A DNA stretch of 64,000 nucleotides, from NCBI GenBank assembly GCA_964057225.1, contig OZ059896.1:22998501-23062500 (forward strand), in the 5' to 3' direction. The position numbers and the translations under genes were made by a program. The notes under the pieces are model-generated. The model ran no database searches and was not told the origin of the DNA. It worked only from the letters and a program-made list of their open reading frames with translations. Positions 1-8,799 of this stretch are shown piece by piece (position 1 is the stretch's first letter; every line of letters begins with the position of its first letter). The DNA comes from Auanema rhodensis (Eukaryota > Nematoda > Chromadorea > Rhabditida > Rhabditidae).

Positions 1-2694
1 TATTTTTTTAGATACTTGGGGAGACCATATCACGGATGCATATTCAAGGATTGGTCGAACGTAGCTGCAAAAAAGGTTGAACATAAATGAAGGTGATCTA
101 GAGTAGAAGCAACGTAGAAGGATGCGACATTTGAGAGCTGCGGCGCAAGAGATGGCGTTTATGTGACAATCAAATGTTAGATTGTTATCAGTTAAGACTC
201 CAAGGTCTTTATAATGAGGTACAAAGTCTAAAGGAAACTCACCAAAGGTAAATGGCTCGGTGGGGTTGAGGGTTGAGCTATTATTGCACACAATCATAAT
301 TTTGGATTTGGTGGTGTTGACCATCATTCCATTATTTTTGCACCAGGCGTTGATTGTGTTTAAGGCAATCTGTAGACTTACCGGATTAGTACTGTATAGT
401 TTGAGATCATCGGCAAAAAGTGTAGGATGAACGTCTTCAGGGAGAGAAGACGTAATGTCATTAATGTAGAAAAGGAATAGAAGAGGACCGAGAACAGTGC
501 CTTGTGGGACACCACAAGATAAGTTTACAGAAGTAGAAAGAGAACCATTGACAAGAACTGAGTAAGATCTGTCAGTGATGAAGTTTTTGAGAAAAGTTTG
601 AAGAGAACCGCAGATACCAATGGTTTTAAATTTGTGGAAAAGAACCGAGTGATCAATTAGATCAAAAGCTTTAGAGAAGTCTATAAAAGCAGTATAGACT
701 GGAATGTTTTTATCTAAACATGATCTCCAGGCAATATGATTGTTAATGATTGCTGATATGGTATTACGTTTAGGAAGAAAAGCGTGCTGGTGAGCAGATA
801 TAGATCCAGTAGAAATGCCAAAGTGGAGGAGCGGGGGTGAAATGAGTCGCTCAAAAACTTTGGAAAGACTTGGTGTTAATGATATAGGGCGATAGTTTGA
901 AGGATTAGAGCGATTTCCGGATTTGAAAACAGGACGGATCCAAGCTTTCTTCCAGTCCGGAGGGCATGAAGAAGAAACGAGTAAATTGTGAGAAATGAAG
1001 GCAAGTGGGTAGCAAAGAGTAGAGGCGCACTGATTAAGAAAGTAGTAGGGAATGCCATCAGAAGAAGTAGAAACTCTGAGAGGAAGATGAGAAAGAACTT
1101 TATAGACTTTTTCGGGAGAAATGTCTATAAAATCAATGATAGAAGAAGGGCGAGAGGAGCTGTTGATTAAATCCGATGAAATACTTGGTTTGACAGAAAA
1201 AGAGCTTGCAAAAATGGAAGCTTTTTCTGTGTCTGTCGAGTATATTTCTTCACCAAGTCTAATCGTGGGGATATCTGAAGAGCAACCACCGAGACGAGTT
1301 CTACAGAAGCGATAAAAAAGTTTGGGGTTATTGGTTGAAGCAATGTGTTCTTTTTCCAAAATAGACTTTTGTTTAATAAGTCTATCTAGTTTTATAGTTA
1401 GTTTTTTGCGGAGAAGCTCGTCACGGTGGCAAATAGATGAACTGAGCCTTTTGATGTAACAGTAGAGATCCGCAATATTGCGGTCAACTTTTTTTCTACG
1501 CCTAGGTTGTTTGTGAGGAACGAATACAGAGATTATGGATTGTAGGATGTTGATGAATTTGGAGTAAGAGTCAAGAGGGGAAAGACCAGATAATACCAAA
1601 GAAAAGTCGATGCTGACAAGATGGCGATTGATGGCATTGAAGTCGGCTCGATAGAAATTGAGTTGAGAAAAGTTGGAAAGTGAGGAGGTATTGAAGAGTG
1701 TATTGGAAGAGAAAGGAAGGGTATCCAGAGGGGATACAGGGGTGTTGATGATGATGGAGAATGTAACCGAGAAGTGATCGGAGTTACCCAATGGAGGGGA
1801 GCGTGATATATTAGATATGATTGAAGGATTGTTTGTGATAAGGTAGTCTAAAATGTTGTTACCACGTGTAGGAAAATTGACAAGTTGATCAGAGTGACTA
1901 CTTTGGAGAAATTGAATAATTGATTTACTAGAAGGAGATGAGAGTGAGGACTGAAGAAGATCCCAATTGATATTAGGAAAGTTCAGGTCACCCGTAATAA
2001 AGAAAGAGCGGTTAGAAATATGACCATTGAGATCAGAAAGATAAGAACAAAAATCAGAGTGAGAAGCAGTAGGGGAACGATAACAAACGGAGAAAACCGA
2101 GTTGTTAGAGGTTAGAAGGATGGTAACATATTGAACCGATGAAGAGAGGGGTGAGGAGGAGAGTAAAATTGAGTTAATTTGTTTTTTTAAGAACAAAAGA
2201 GTACCACCGCCGCGTGAAGAATGCTTGTCTGCTCTGAATATGTTGTAATGATCATTTAGAGGAAGATGATCAGAAGAAAAATCAGAAAACAGCCAAGATT
2301 CCGATATGGCGATGATATCAGGGGATGAGATAGAATGAATGATTGTGAGGAAATGAAGTTTATTGAGAATAGAACGTGCATTGTAACAGTGGACTGATAG
2401 TTTAACAGGGACATGAGAAGAAAGCAAGCATGGTGAAGAAGCGGTTTTAACGAAAGGACATGTTGTTACAGGACCGAGATAAAGATGTTGTATCGGATCC
2501 GCTTCTTGATCTAGTAGGAAGTTCGGCAGTAGGCTTAACAGAGCGTGGTGGATTCTTTCTTCTTCTTGGGCTAATAGAAGATTTTTTCTCCAGAGAAAGA
2601 ATTTTTGACCTGCCAGTTGAGCGACTATTCCTACTAGATTTAGAAGGGGGGCTAGATATAACACCAGTATCAATATTGGACGGACATTGGACAT
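1..2694 (-). CDS. LINE ORF2 polyprotein: APE endonuclease + reverse transcriptase (partial at C-terminus)
   Basis: ORF2 nicks target DNA and copies the element's RNA by target-primed reverse transcription. Translating codons in phase with base 1, I found no stop from 2724 to base 1. The endonuclease comes first: YNARS (Asn codon 2380-2382), ISESW (Glu 2299-2301), CYRSP (Tyr 2080-2082), GDLN (1981-1992) and SDH (1774-1782), so the expected catalytic set is present. The reverse transcriptase follows: NYRPISL (about 880-900), FIDFSKAFD (about 661-687), GVPQG (499-513), FADDLKLY (around 394-417, the metal-binding aspartates), then LGVL and VRPILEYASVIWSP near the edge. About 898 codons are visible; relatives usually continue for another 100 or more. 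The only in-frame ATG before the endonuclease is at 2694, inside ORF1, so the start is uncertain. ORF2 is +1 relative to ORF1. No RNase H domain is visible, but the C-terminus is missing. Confidence 0.93.
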   Translation of the reverse strand, partial: MSNVRPILILVLYLAPLLNLVGIVAQLAGQKFFLWRKNLLLAQEEERIHHALLSLLPNFLLDQEADPIQHLYLGPVTTCPFVKTASSPCLLSSHVPVKLSVHCYNARSILNKLHFLTIIHSISSPDIIAISESWLFSDFSSDHLPLNDHYNIFRADKHSSRGGGTLLFLKKQINSILLSSSPLSSSVQYVTILLTSNNSVFSVCYRSPTASHSDFCSYLSDLNGHISNRSFFITGDLNFPNINWDLLQSSLSSPSSKSIIQFLQSSHSDQLVNFPTRGNNILDYLITNNPSIISNISRSPPLGNSDHFSVTFSIIINTPVSPLDTLPFSSNTLFNTSSLSNFSQLNFYRADFNAINRHLVSIDFSLVLSGLSPLDSYSKFINILQSIISVFVPHKQPRRRKKVDRNIADLYCYIKRLSSSICHRDELLRKKLTIKLDRLIKQKSILEKEHIASTNNPKLFYRFCRTRLGGCSSDIPTIRLGEEIYSTDTEKASIFASSFSVKPSISSDLINSSSRPSSIIDFIDISPEKVYKVLSHLPLRVSTSSDGIPYYFLNQCASTLCYPLAFISHNLLVSSSCPPDWKKAWIRPVFKSGNRSNPSNYRPISLTPSLSKVFERLISPPLLHFGISTGSISAHQHAFLPKRNTISAIINNHIAWRSCLDKNIPVYTAFIDFSKAFDLIDHSVLFHKFKTIGICGSLQTFLKNFITDRSYSVLVNGSLSTSVNLSCGVPQGTVLGPLLFLFYINDITSSLPEDVHPTLFADDLKLYSTNPVSLQIALNTINAWCKNNGMMVNTTKSKIMIVCNNSSTLNPTEPFTFGEFPLDFVPHYKDLGVLTDNNLTFDCHINAISCAAALKCRILLRCFYSRSPSFMFNLFCSYVRPILEYASVIWSPQVSKKI

Positions 2695-3487
2695 TTGAAT
2701 TGGACTTAGAAACAGTAGAAGTATTTAGAGAAACTTGTGGAGTAGAAGTGGTTGAACGGGCAGTTGGTTTACGTGGAATCTTTATAAGTTTGAGATCGCG
2801 TACAATGAAAAGTGAGTCACTATTATCCAAATTTTTCGCTTTTGCTTCTTCGCGCAGTTTTTTTTCAAGATCTACCTCGAAGGGAAGATAATCGCGACGA
2901 ATAAACGTTTTAGACAAGCTTTCAAAACATATGGCTTTGTTTGTCCTAATGGTTTCAATGATTTTGTCACGTAAATCAACTGTTGAACATGAAATAATGA
3001 GAGGGCCTGGAGAATTAGATTTGAGAGTTGAGCGAGTAATGGTTATTTGGTTGCTGTTAATCAAAGAAATCAAGGTGTCATCATTAGACTTTCCAGCTAT
3101 AAGTTTGAGAAGGGCGGTAGGGTCCGAGGGAAACTCAGATGAATCGTGAGGAACCCTAAACCAAACCGCTCTTTTCAAGCGATAAGAATACCTTGATTCC
3201 TCAGATCGAACTTTTTGAACATGACACATAATACTGGTAGAAGTGGTTTGAGAAGGAGAAGAGGCATTGAAAGTTGGAACATTTAGGAGTTGTTGCTCTA
3301 AAGTATCGATACGTGATTTGAGGTTTGTTTCGATAGTTTTGATACGAGCTTCATTAGCTGCTACATTGATTTTAATACTGTTGAGTTCGTTTTTGATGTC
3401 AGATGAAAGTTGAGAGAAAGATTCTCGGAAAGATTTGGAAAGAGACTCAAGAGCATCAGTAAAGAAATCTTTTGTAACAGCTGTCAT
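2447..3487 (-). CDS. LINE ORF1 protein, coiled-coil RNA-binding type (346 aa)
   Basis: ORF1 proteins of this LINE group coat the element RNA and act as nucleic-acid chaperones. Residues about 15-70 form a heptad-like, charged helix (SFSQLSSDIKNELNSIK, then ARIKTIETNLKSRIDTLEQQ), probably a coiled coil for trimer or multimer formation. Residues about 88-190 look like a mixed alpha/beta RNA-binding fold starting at RAVWFRVP. Residues about 197-240 (IRRDYLPFEVDLEKKLREEA, then FIVRDLKLIKI) resemble the basic C-terminal domain of CR1/L1-type ORF1 proteins. Residues about 245-346 are Ser/Thr/Arg/Lys-rich (SPRRRKNPPRS) and probably disordered. I see no CCHC zinc knuckle. The ATG at 3487-3485 is the first ATG on the sense strand downstream of the minisatellite. 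The stop is TAA at 2449-2447. Family assignment is by architecture, not by a database match. Confidence 0.85.
   Translation of the reverse strand: MTAVTKDFFTDALESLSKSFRESFSQLSSDIKNELNSIKINVAANEARIKTIETNLKSRIDTLEQQLLNVPTFNASSPSQTTSTSIMCHVQKVRSEESRYSYRLKRAVWFRVPHDSSEFPSDPTALLKLIAGKSNDDTLISLINSNQITITRSTLKSNSPGPLIISCSTVDLRDKIIETIRTNKAICFESLSKTFIRRDYLPFEVDLEKKLREEAKAKNLDNSDSLFIVRDLKLIKIPRKPTARSTTSTPQVSLNTSTVSKSNSNVQCPSNIDTGVISSPPSKSSRNSRSTGRSKILSLEKKSSISPRRRKNPPRSVKPTAELPTRSRSGSDTTSLSRSCNNMSFR
2450..2724 (-). other. ORF1/ORF2 overlap with no ORF2 start codon downstream of the ORF1 stop
   Basis: The ORF2 frame is already open here (the preceding in-frame stop is the tta at 2725-2727) while ORF1 is still being read in the other frame. 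From 2446 down past the first endonuclease motif (YNARS, about 2380) I find no in-frame ATG. Expression of ORF2 therefore needs the ATG at 2694, a +1 frameshift within the overlap, or termination-reinitiation at a non-ATG codon. ORF1 ends with a Met codon four codons before its stop (MSFR), so an ATG lies close to the stop, but in the ORF1 frame. Confidence 0.6.
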
Positions 3488-3711
3488 ATTGAGAAAAAAG
3501 ATAAGATTAAGAAACAGAAAAATAAGAAAAAAGAATGTAAAGACAGTGGTATAAAGAAGTGAAAGACAATAAATAACAATGTAAAAGACAGAAAGGACAG
3601 AGAGAATTGGAAAAGAGAGAGAGTAATAAAATAGAAGAGATAAAAGAAAAAGAACAAGAAAAAAAAAATGAAAGAATTAAGAAAGCGTACCTTTAAGAAC
3701 CAGTCCGACGA
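3484..3711 (-). promoter_or_regulatory. LINE 5' leader: pyrimidine-rich and AG-free on the sense strand
   Basis: On the plus strand this stretch is almost all A and G, so the LINE RNA here would be U/C-rich. Between 3690 and 3483 the plus strand contains no CT dinucleotide, so the sense strand has no AG for about 208 nt. There is also no upstream ATG. A donor-like AAAG/GTACGC lies on the sense strand at 3694-3685, and the first AG after the tract falls in codons 2-3 of ORF1 (ATGACAG). I see no clear nematode-type TTTTCAG acceptor. It is most simply a 5' UTR. An outron or intron-like role is speculative. Confidence 0.5.
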
Positions 3712-3938
3712 AATGAGGTCACGGCGCGGAATGAGGTCACGGCGCGGAATGAGGTCACGGCGCGGAATGAGGTCACGGCGCGGAATGAGGTCACGGCGCG
3801 GAATGAGGTCACGGCGCGGAATGAGAATGAGGTCACGGCGATGAGAATGAGGTCACGGCGCGGAATGAGGTCACGGCGCGGAATGAGGTCACGGCGCGGA
3901 ATGAGGTCACGGCGCGGAATGAGAATGAGGTCACGGCG
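3712..3938. repeat. Minisatellite, 18-bp unit aatgaggtcacggcgcgg
   Basis: Six perfect 18-bp copies run head to tail from 3712 to 3819. They are followed by a 21-bp and a 20-bp variant unit (3820-3860), a residual cgg, three more 18-bp copies (3864-3917) and a 21-bp unit (3918-3938). The longer units insert atgag-type sequence (aatgagaatgagg) and drop the cgg, which shows how the 20-bp array next door arose. It is GC- and CpG-rich compared with everything around it. Each unit holds AGGTCA. It sits immediately upstream of the LINE leader. Confidence 0.95.
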
Positions 3939-4218
3939 ATGAGAATGAGGTCACGGCAATGAGAATGAGGTCACGGCGATGAGAATGAGGTCACGGCGAT
4001 GAGAATGAGGTCACGGCGATGAGAATGAGGTCACGGCGATGAGAATGAGGTCACGGCGATGAGAATGAGGTCACGGCGATGAGAATGAGGTCACGGCGAT
4101 GAGAATGAGGTCACGGCGATGAGAATGAGGTCACGGCGATGAGAATGAGGTCACGGCGATGAGAATGAGGTCACGGCGATGAGAATGAGGTCACGGCGAT
4201 GAGAATGAGGTCACGGCG
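3939..4218. repeat. Minisatellite, 20-bp unit atgagaatgaggtcacggcg, 14 copies
   Basis: Fourteen uninterrupted 20-bp units occupy exactly 280 bp. Only the first copy deviates, ending ggca instead of ggcg near 3958. This high identity points to recent expansion. Each unit carries AGGTCA followed by CGGCG, and no unit has an ATG on the LINE sense strand. The array stops in register (…ggtcacggcg) and the 176-bp satellite begins at the next base. No protein is expected, because a 20-bp unit rotates the reading frame. Confidence 0.95.
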
Positions 4219-4230
4219 TGATGTGCACTT
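4211..4230. other. Sharp minisatellite-satellite junction
   Basis: The 20-bp repeat ends …tcacggcg and the next bases are tgatgtgcactt, which is internal satellite sequence (normally tacacg followed by tgatgtgc). The only shared bases at the breakpoint are CG (4217-4218). The first satellite monomer (4221-4396) is a normal variant also found deep inside the array (for example 7917 onward), so the edge shows no sequence decay. Confidence 0.85.
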
Positions 4231-4244
4231 GGTATGTAACTCGC

Positions 4245-4254
4245 TTCACGTGAA
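4245..4254. promoter_or_regulatory. Dyad TTCACGTGAA (E-box-like), once per monomer
   Basis: This is a perfect 10-bp palindrome with a CACGTG core, the canonical site class for bHLH and bHLH-Zip proteins. It repeats every 176 bp. Some monomers lose it: CACGTA in the aaaag variants (for example near 7241, 9351, 12871, 15691) and CACTTG near 47365 and 47893. Binding is not shown; the motif is simply what the sequence contains. Confidence 0.6.
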
Positions 4255-4333
4255 AGATAAAGAGATGCGGTTTCCAAAATTAGATTCCCCATTTCCATAT
4301 TAGTCTAAAAACAAATTTTTATTAATATTGGTT

Positions 4334-4346
4334 CATGGTAACCATG
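4334..4346. other. Inverted repeat CATGG-TAA-CCATG, once per monomer
   Basis: This is a 5-bp stem with a 3-base loop, extended to TCATGG-TAA-CCATGA in type B monomers. It contains GGTAACC, so a BstEII recognition site (GGTNACC) recurs once per unit. It is among the least variable parts of the monomer: the visible exceptions are changes just outside the stem or at its first bases (gcttcatgg near 5389 and 5565, ggatcatgg near 17705, 18585 and 20345, gttaatgg near 25625). Dyad symmetry of this kind is a known feature of several centromeric satellites. Confidence 0.6.
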
Positions 4347-4390
4347 TCTTTGAAATTTACGTGAACTTTAATTTATGCTAATTAAATGTA

Positions 4391-4396
4391 CACGTG
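4391..4396. promoter_or_regulatory. Second CACGTG at the monomer boundary
   Basis: The sequence tacacgtgatgtgcac joins successive monomers and holds a second CACGTG plus GTGCAC (4399-4404). It is lost in several variant families: CACGGG (near 7385, 9497, 10024, 13016, 13544, 15304, 15832, 22520, 23752), CACGTC (near 17768, 17944, 18648, 19528, 19704, 20408), CACATG (near 13718, 30792, 36600) and CACTTG (near 57895, 59655, 61766). Confidence 0.55.
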
Positions 4397-7300
4397 ATGT
4401 GCACTTGGTATGTAACTCGCTTCACGTGAAAGATAAAGAAATGCGTTTTTCAAAATTAGATTCCCCATGTCCATTTTAGTCTAAAAACAAATTTTTATTG
4501 ATATTGGTTCATGGTAACCATGACTTTGAAATTTACGTGAACTTTAATTTATGCTAATTAAATGTACACGTGATGTGCACTTGGTATGTAACTCGCTTCA
4601 CGTGAAAGATAAAGAGATGCGGTTTTCAAAATTAGATTCTCCATGTCCATATTAGTCTAAAAACAAATTTTTATTAATATTGGTTCATGGTAACCATGTC
4701 TTTGAAATTTACGTGAACTTTAATTTATGCTAATTAAATGTACACGTGATGTGCACTTGGTATGTAACTCGCTTCACGTGAAAGATAAAGAGATGCGGTT
4801 TTCAAAATTAGATTCCCCATGTCCATATTAGTCTAAAAACAAATTTTTATTGATATTGGTTCATGGTAACCATGACTTTGAAATTTACGTGAACTTTAAT
4901 TTATGCTAATTAAATGTACACGTGATGTGCACTTGGTATGTAACTCGCTTCACGTGAAAGATAAAGAGATGCGGTTTTCAAAATTAGATTCCCCATGTCC
5001 ATATTAGTCTAAAAACAAATATTCATTAATATTGGTTCATGGTAACCATGTCTTTGAAATTTACGTGAACTTTAATTTATGCTAATTAAATGTACACGTG
5101 ATGTGCACTTGGTATGTAACTCGCTTCACGTGAAAGATAAAGAGATGCGGTTTTCAAAATTAGATTCCCCATGTCCATATTAGTATAAAAACAAATTTTT
5201 ATTAATATTGGTTCATGGTAACCATGTCTTTGAAATTTACGTGAACTTTAATTTATGCTAATTAAATGTACACGTGATGTGCACTTGGTATGTAACTCGC
5301 TCCACGTGAAAGATAAAGAGATGCGGTTTTCAAAATTAGATTCCCCATGTCCATATTAGTCTAAAAACAAATTTTTATTGATATTGCTTCATGGTAACCA
5401 TGACTTTGAAATTTACGTGAACTTTAATTTATGCTAATTAAATGTACACGTGATGTGCACTTGGTATGTAACTCGCTTCACGTGAAAGATAAAGAGATGT
5501 GGTTTTCAAAATTAGATTCCCCATGTCCATATTAGTCTAAAAACAAATTTTTATTGATATTGCTTCATGGTAACCATGACTTTGAAATTTACGTGAACTT
5601 TAATTTATGCTAATTAAATGTACACGTGATGTGCACTTGGTATGTAACTCGCTTCACGTGAAAGATAAAGAGATGCGGTTTTCAAAATTAGATTCTCCAT
5701 GTCCATATTAGTCTAAAAACAAATTTTTATTAATATTGGTTCATGGTAACCATGTCTTTGAAATTTACGTGAACTTTAATTTATGCTAATTAAATGTACA
5801 CGTGATGTGCACTTGGTATGTAACTCGCTTCACGTGAAAGATGAAGAGATGCGGTTTTCAAAATTAGATTCCCCATGTCCATATTAGTCTAAAAACAAAT
5901 TTTTATTGATATTGGTTCATGGTAACCATGACTTTGAAATTTACGTGAACTTTAATTTATGCTAATTAAATGTACACGTGATGTGCACTTGGTATGTAAC
6001 TCGCTTCACGTGAAAGATAAAGAGATGCGGTTTTCAAAATTAGATTCCCCATGTCCATATTAGTCTAAAAACAAATTTTTATTAATATTGGTTCATGGTA
6101 ACCATGTCTTTGAAATTTACGTGAACTTTAATTTATGCTAATTAAATGTACACGTGATGTGCACTTGGTATGTAACTCGCTTCACGTGAAAGATAAAGAG
6201 ATGCGGTTTTCAAAATTAGATTCCCCATGTCCATATTAGTATAAAAACAAATTTTTATTAATATTGGTTCATGGTAACCATGTCTTTGAAATTTACGTGA
6301 ACTTTAATTTATGCTAATTAAATGTACACGTGATGTGCACTTGGTATGTAACTCGCTTCACGTGAAAGATAAAGAGATGCGGTTTTCAAAATTAGATTCC
6401 CCATGTCCATATTAGTCTAAAAACAAATTTTTATTGATATTGGTTCATGGTAACCATGTCTTTGAAATTTACGTGAACTTTAATTTATGCTAATTAAATG
6501 TACACGTGATGTGCACTTGGTATGTAACTCGCTTCACGTGAAAGATAAAGAGATGCGGTTTTCAAAATTAGATTCCCCATGTCCATATTAGTCTAAAAAC
6601 AAATTTTTATTGATATTGGTTCATGGTAACCATGACTTTGAAATTTACGTGAACTTTAATTTATGCTAATTAAATGTACACGTGATGTGCACTTGGTATG
6701 TAACTCGCTTCACGTGAAAGATAAAGAGATGCGGTTTTCAAAATTAGATTCCCCATGTCCATATTAGTATAAAAACAAATTTTTATTAATATTGGTTCAT
6801 GGTAACCATGTCTTTGAAATTTACGTGAACTTTAATTTATGCTAATTAAATGTACACGTGATGTGCACTTGGTATGTAACTCGCTTCACGTGAAAGATAA
6901 AGAGATGCGGTTTTCAAAATTAGATTCTCCATGTCCATATTAGTCTAAAAACAAATTTTTATTAATATTGGTTCATGGTAACCATGTCTTTGAAATTTAC
7001 GTGAACTTTAATTTATGCTAATTAAATGTACACGTGATGTGCACTTGGTATGTAACTCGCTTCACGTGAAAGATAAAGAGATGCGGTTTTCAAAATTAGA
7101 TTCCCCATGTCCATATTAGTCTAAAAACAAATTTTTATTGATATTGGTTCATGGTAACCATGACTTTGAAATTTACGTGAACTTTAATTTATGCTAATTA
7201 AATGTACACGTGATGTGCACTTGGTATGTAACTCGCTTCACGTAAAAGATAAAGAGATGCGGTTTTCAAAATTAGATTCCCCATGTCCATATTAGTCTAA

Positions 7301-8799
7301 AAACAAATTTTTATTAATATTGGTTCATGGTAACCATGTCTTTGAAATTTACGTGAACTTTAATTTATGCTAATTAAATGTACACGGGATGTGCACTTGG
7401 TATGTAACTCGCTTCACGTGAAAGATAAAGAGATGCGGTTTTCAAAATTAGATTCCCCATGTCCATATTAGTCTAAAAACAAATTTTTATTAATATTGGT
7501 TCATGGTAACCATGTCTTTGAAATTTACGTGAACTTTAATTTATGCTAATTAAATGTACACGTGATGTGCACTTGGTATGTAACTCGCTTCACGTGAAAG
7601 ATAAAGAGATGCGGTTTTCAAAATTAGATTCCCCATGTCCATATTAGTCTAAAAACAAATTTTTATTGATATTGGTTCATGGTAACCATGATTTTGATAT
7701 TTACGTGAACTTTAATTTATGCTAATTAAATGTACACGTGATGTGAACTTGGTATGTAACTCGCTTCACGTGAAAGATAAAGAAATGCGGTTTTCAAAAT
7801 TAGATTCCCCATGTCCATATTAGTCTAAAAACAAATTTTTATTAATATTGGTTCATGGTAACCATGACTTTGAAATTTACGTGAACTTTAATTTATGCTA
7901 ATTAAATGTACACGTGATGTGCACTTGGTATGTAACTCGCTTCACGTGAAAGATAAAGAGATGCGGTTTCCAAAATTAGATTCCCCATTTCCATATTAGT
8001 CTAAAAACAAATTTTTATTAATATTGGTTCATGGTAACCATGTCTTTGAAATTTACGTGAACTTTAATTTATGCTAATTAAATGTACACGTGATGTGCAC
8101 TTGGTATGTAACTCGCTTCACGTGAAAGATAAAGAGATGCGGTTTTCAAAATTAGATTCCCCATGTCCATATTAGTCTAAAAACAAATTTTTATTGATAT
8201 TGGTTCATGGTAACCATGACTTTGAAATTTACGTGAACTTTAATTTATGCTAATTAAATGTACACGTGATGTGCACTTGGTATGTAACTCGCTTCACGTG
8301 AAAGATAAAGAGATGCGGTTTTCAAAATTAGATTCCCCATGTCCATATTAGTCTAAAAACAAATTTTTATTAATATTGGTTCATGGTAACCATGTCTTTG
8401 AAATTTACGTGAACTTTAATTTATGCTAATTAAATGTACACGTGATGTGCACTTGGTATGTAACTCGCTTCACGTGAAAGATAAAGAGATGCGGTTTTCA
8501 AAATTAGATTCCCCATGTCCATATTAGTATAAAAACAAATTTTTATTAATATTGGTTCATGGTAACCATGTCTTTGAAATTTACGTGAACTTTAATTTAT
8601 GCTAATTAAATGTACACGTGATGTGCACTTGGTATGTAACTCGCTTCACGTGAAAGATAAAGAGATGCGGTTTTCAAAATTAGATTCCCCATGTCCATAT
8701 TAGTCTAAAAACAAATTTTTATTAATATTGGTTCATGGTAACCATGTCTTTGAAATTTACGTGAACTTTAATTTATGCTAATTAAATGTACACGTGATG

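Larger units (their letters stand above)
1..3711 (-). mobile_element. Non-LTR retrotransposon (LINE), CR1/L2/Jockey-like, 3' end outside window
   Basis: This is a two-ORF LINE read on the minus strand: leader (about 3711-3488), ORF1 (3487-2447), then ORF2 running past base 1. The order ORF1, endonuclease, reverse transcriptase, together with an APE-type endonuclease, places it in the Jockey/CR1/L2 group. Exact family assignment needs a phylogeny. Both ORFs are open with no frameshift or nonsense codon in the visible part, which suggests a young, possibly mobile copy. The 3' UTR, tail and target-site duplication lie outside the window, so completeness cannot be judged. The 5' boundary is uncertain: it could be near 3711, or the element could include the adjacent minisatellite up to about 4218. 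Confidence 0.93.
4221..4396 (+). repeat. Reference satellite monomer (type A, gtttcc/catttcc variant)
   Basis: This first complete monomer serves as a reference. Landmarks in order are GTGCAC-type start, TTCACGTGAA (4245-4254), gatgcgg, the A/T-tract region ctaaaaacaaattttt (from about 4303), ttaatattgg, CATGGTAACCATG (4334-4346), tttacgtgaac, taatttatgctaattaaat and CACGTG (4391-4396). Type A monomers read taatatt with gtcttt; type B monomers read tgatatt with gacttt. This copy also carries the linked pair gtttcc and catttcc, which recurs in about twenty monomers across the array, including some near 7970, 17293, 23280, 31728, 44574 and 55840. Confidence 0.9.

Noticed and set aside
1-60. End of ORF2, poly(A) tail or target-site duplication
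   Set aside because: The frame is still open at base 1; the 3' end of the element lies outside the window.
876-1315. Short open frames at 876-1058 (minus), 988-1170 and 1121-1315 (plus)
   Set aside because: They lie inside ORF2 in other frames or on the opposite strand, show no domain signal, and ORF2 explains the region.
2460-3149. Plus-strand open frames at 2460-2891 (143 aa) and 2931-3149 (72 aa)
   Set aside because: They are antisense to ORF1/ORF2. The low-complexity Phe/Leu/Arg/Ser content mirrors the Ser/Arg-rich ORF1 tail, so they are shadows.
3481-3690. Confident spliceosomal intron in the LINE leader
   Set aside because: The acceptor lacks the expected TTTTCAG form, and splicing would delete the ORF1 start codon. 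It is kept only as an observation.
3712-3917. 18-bp minisatellite as a hexapeptide-coding repeat
   Set aside because: An 18-bp unit keeps frame, but there is no ATG or continuing frame, and the 20-bp units break the phase at once.
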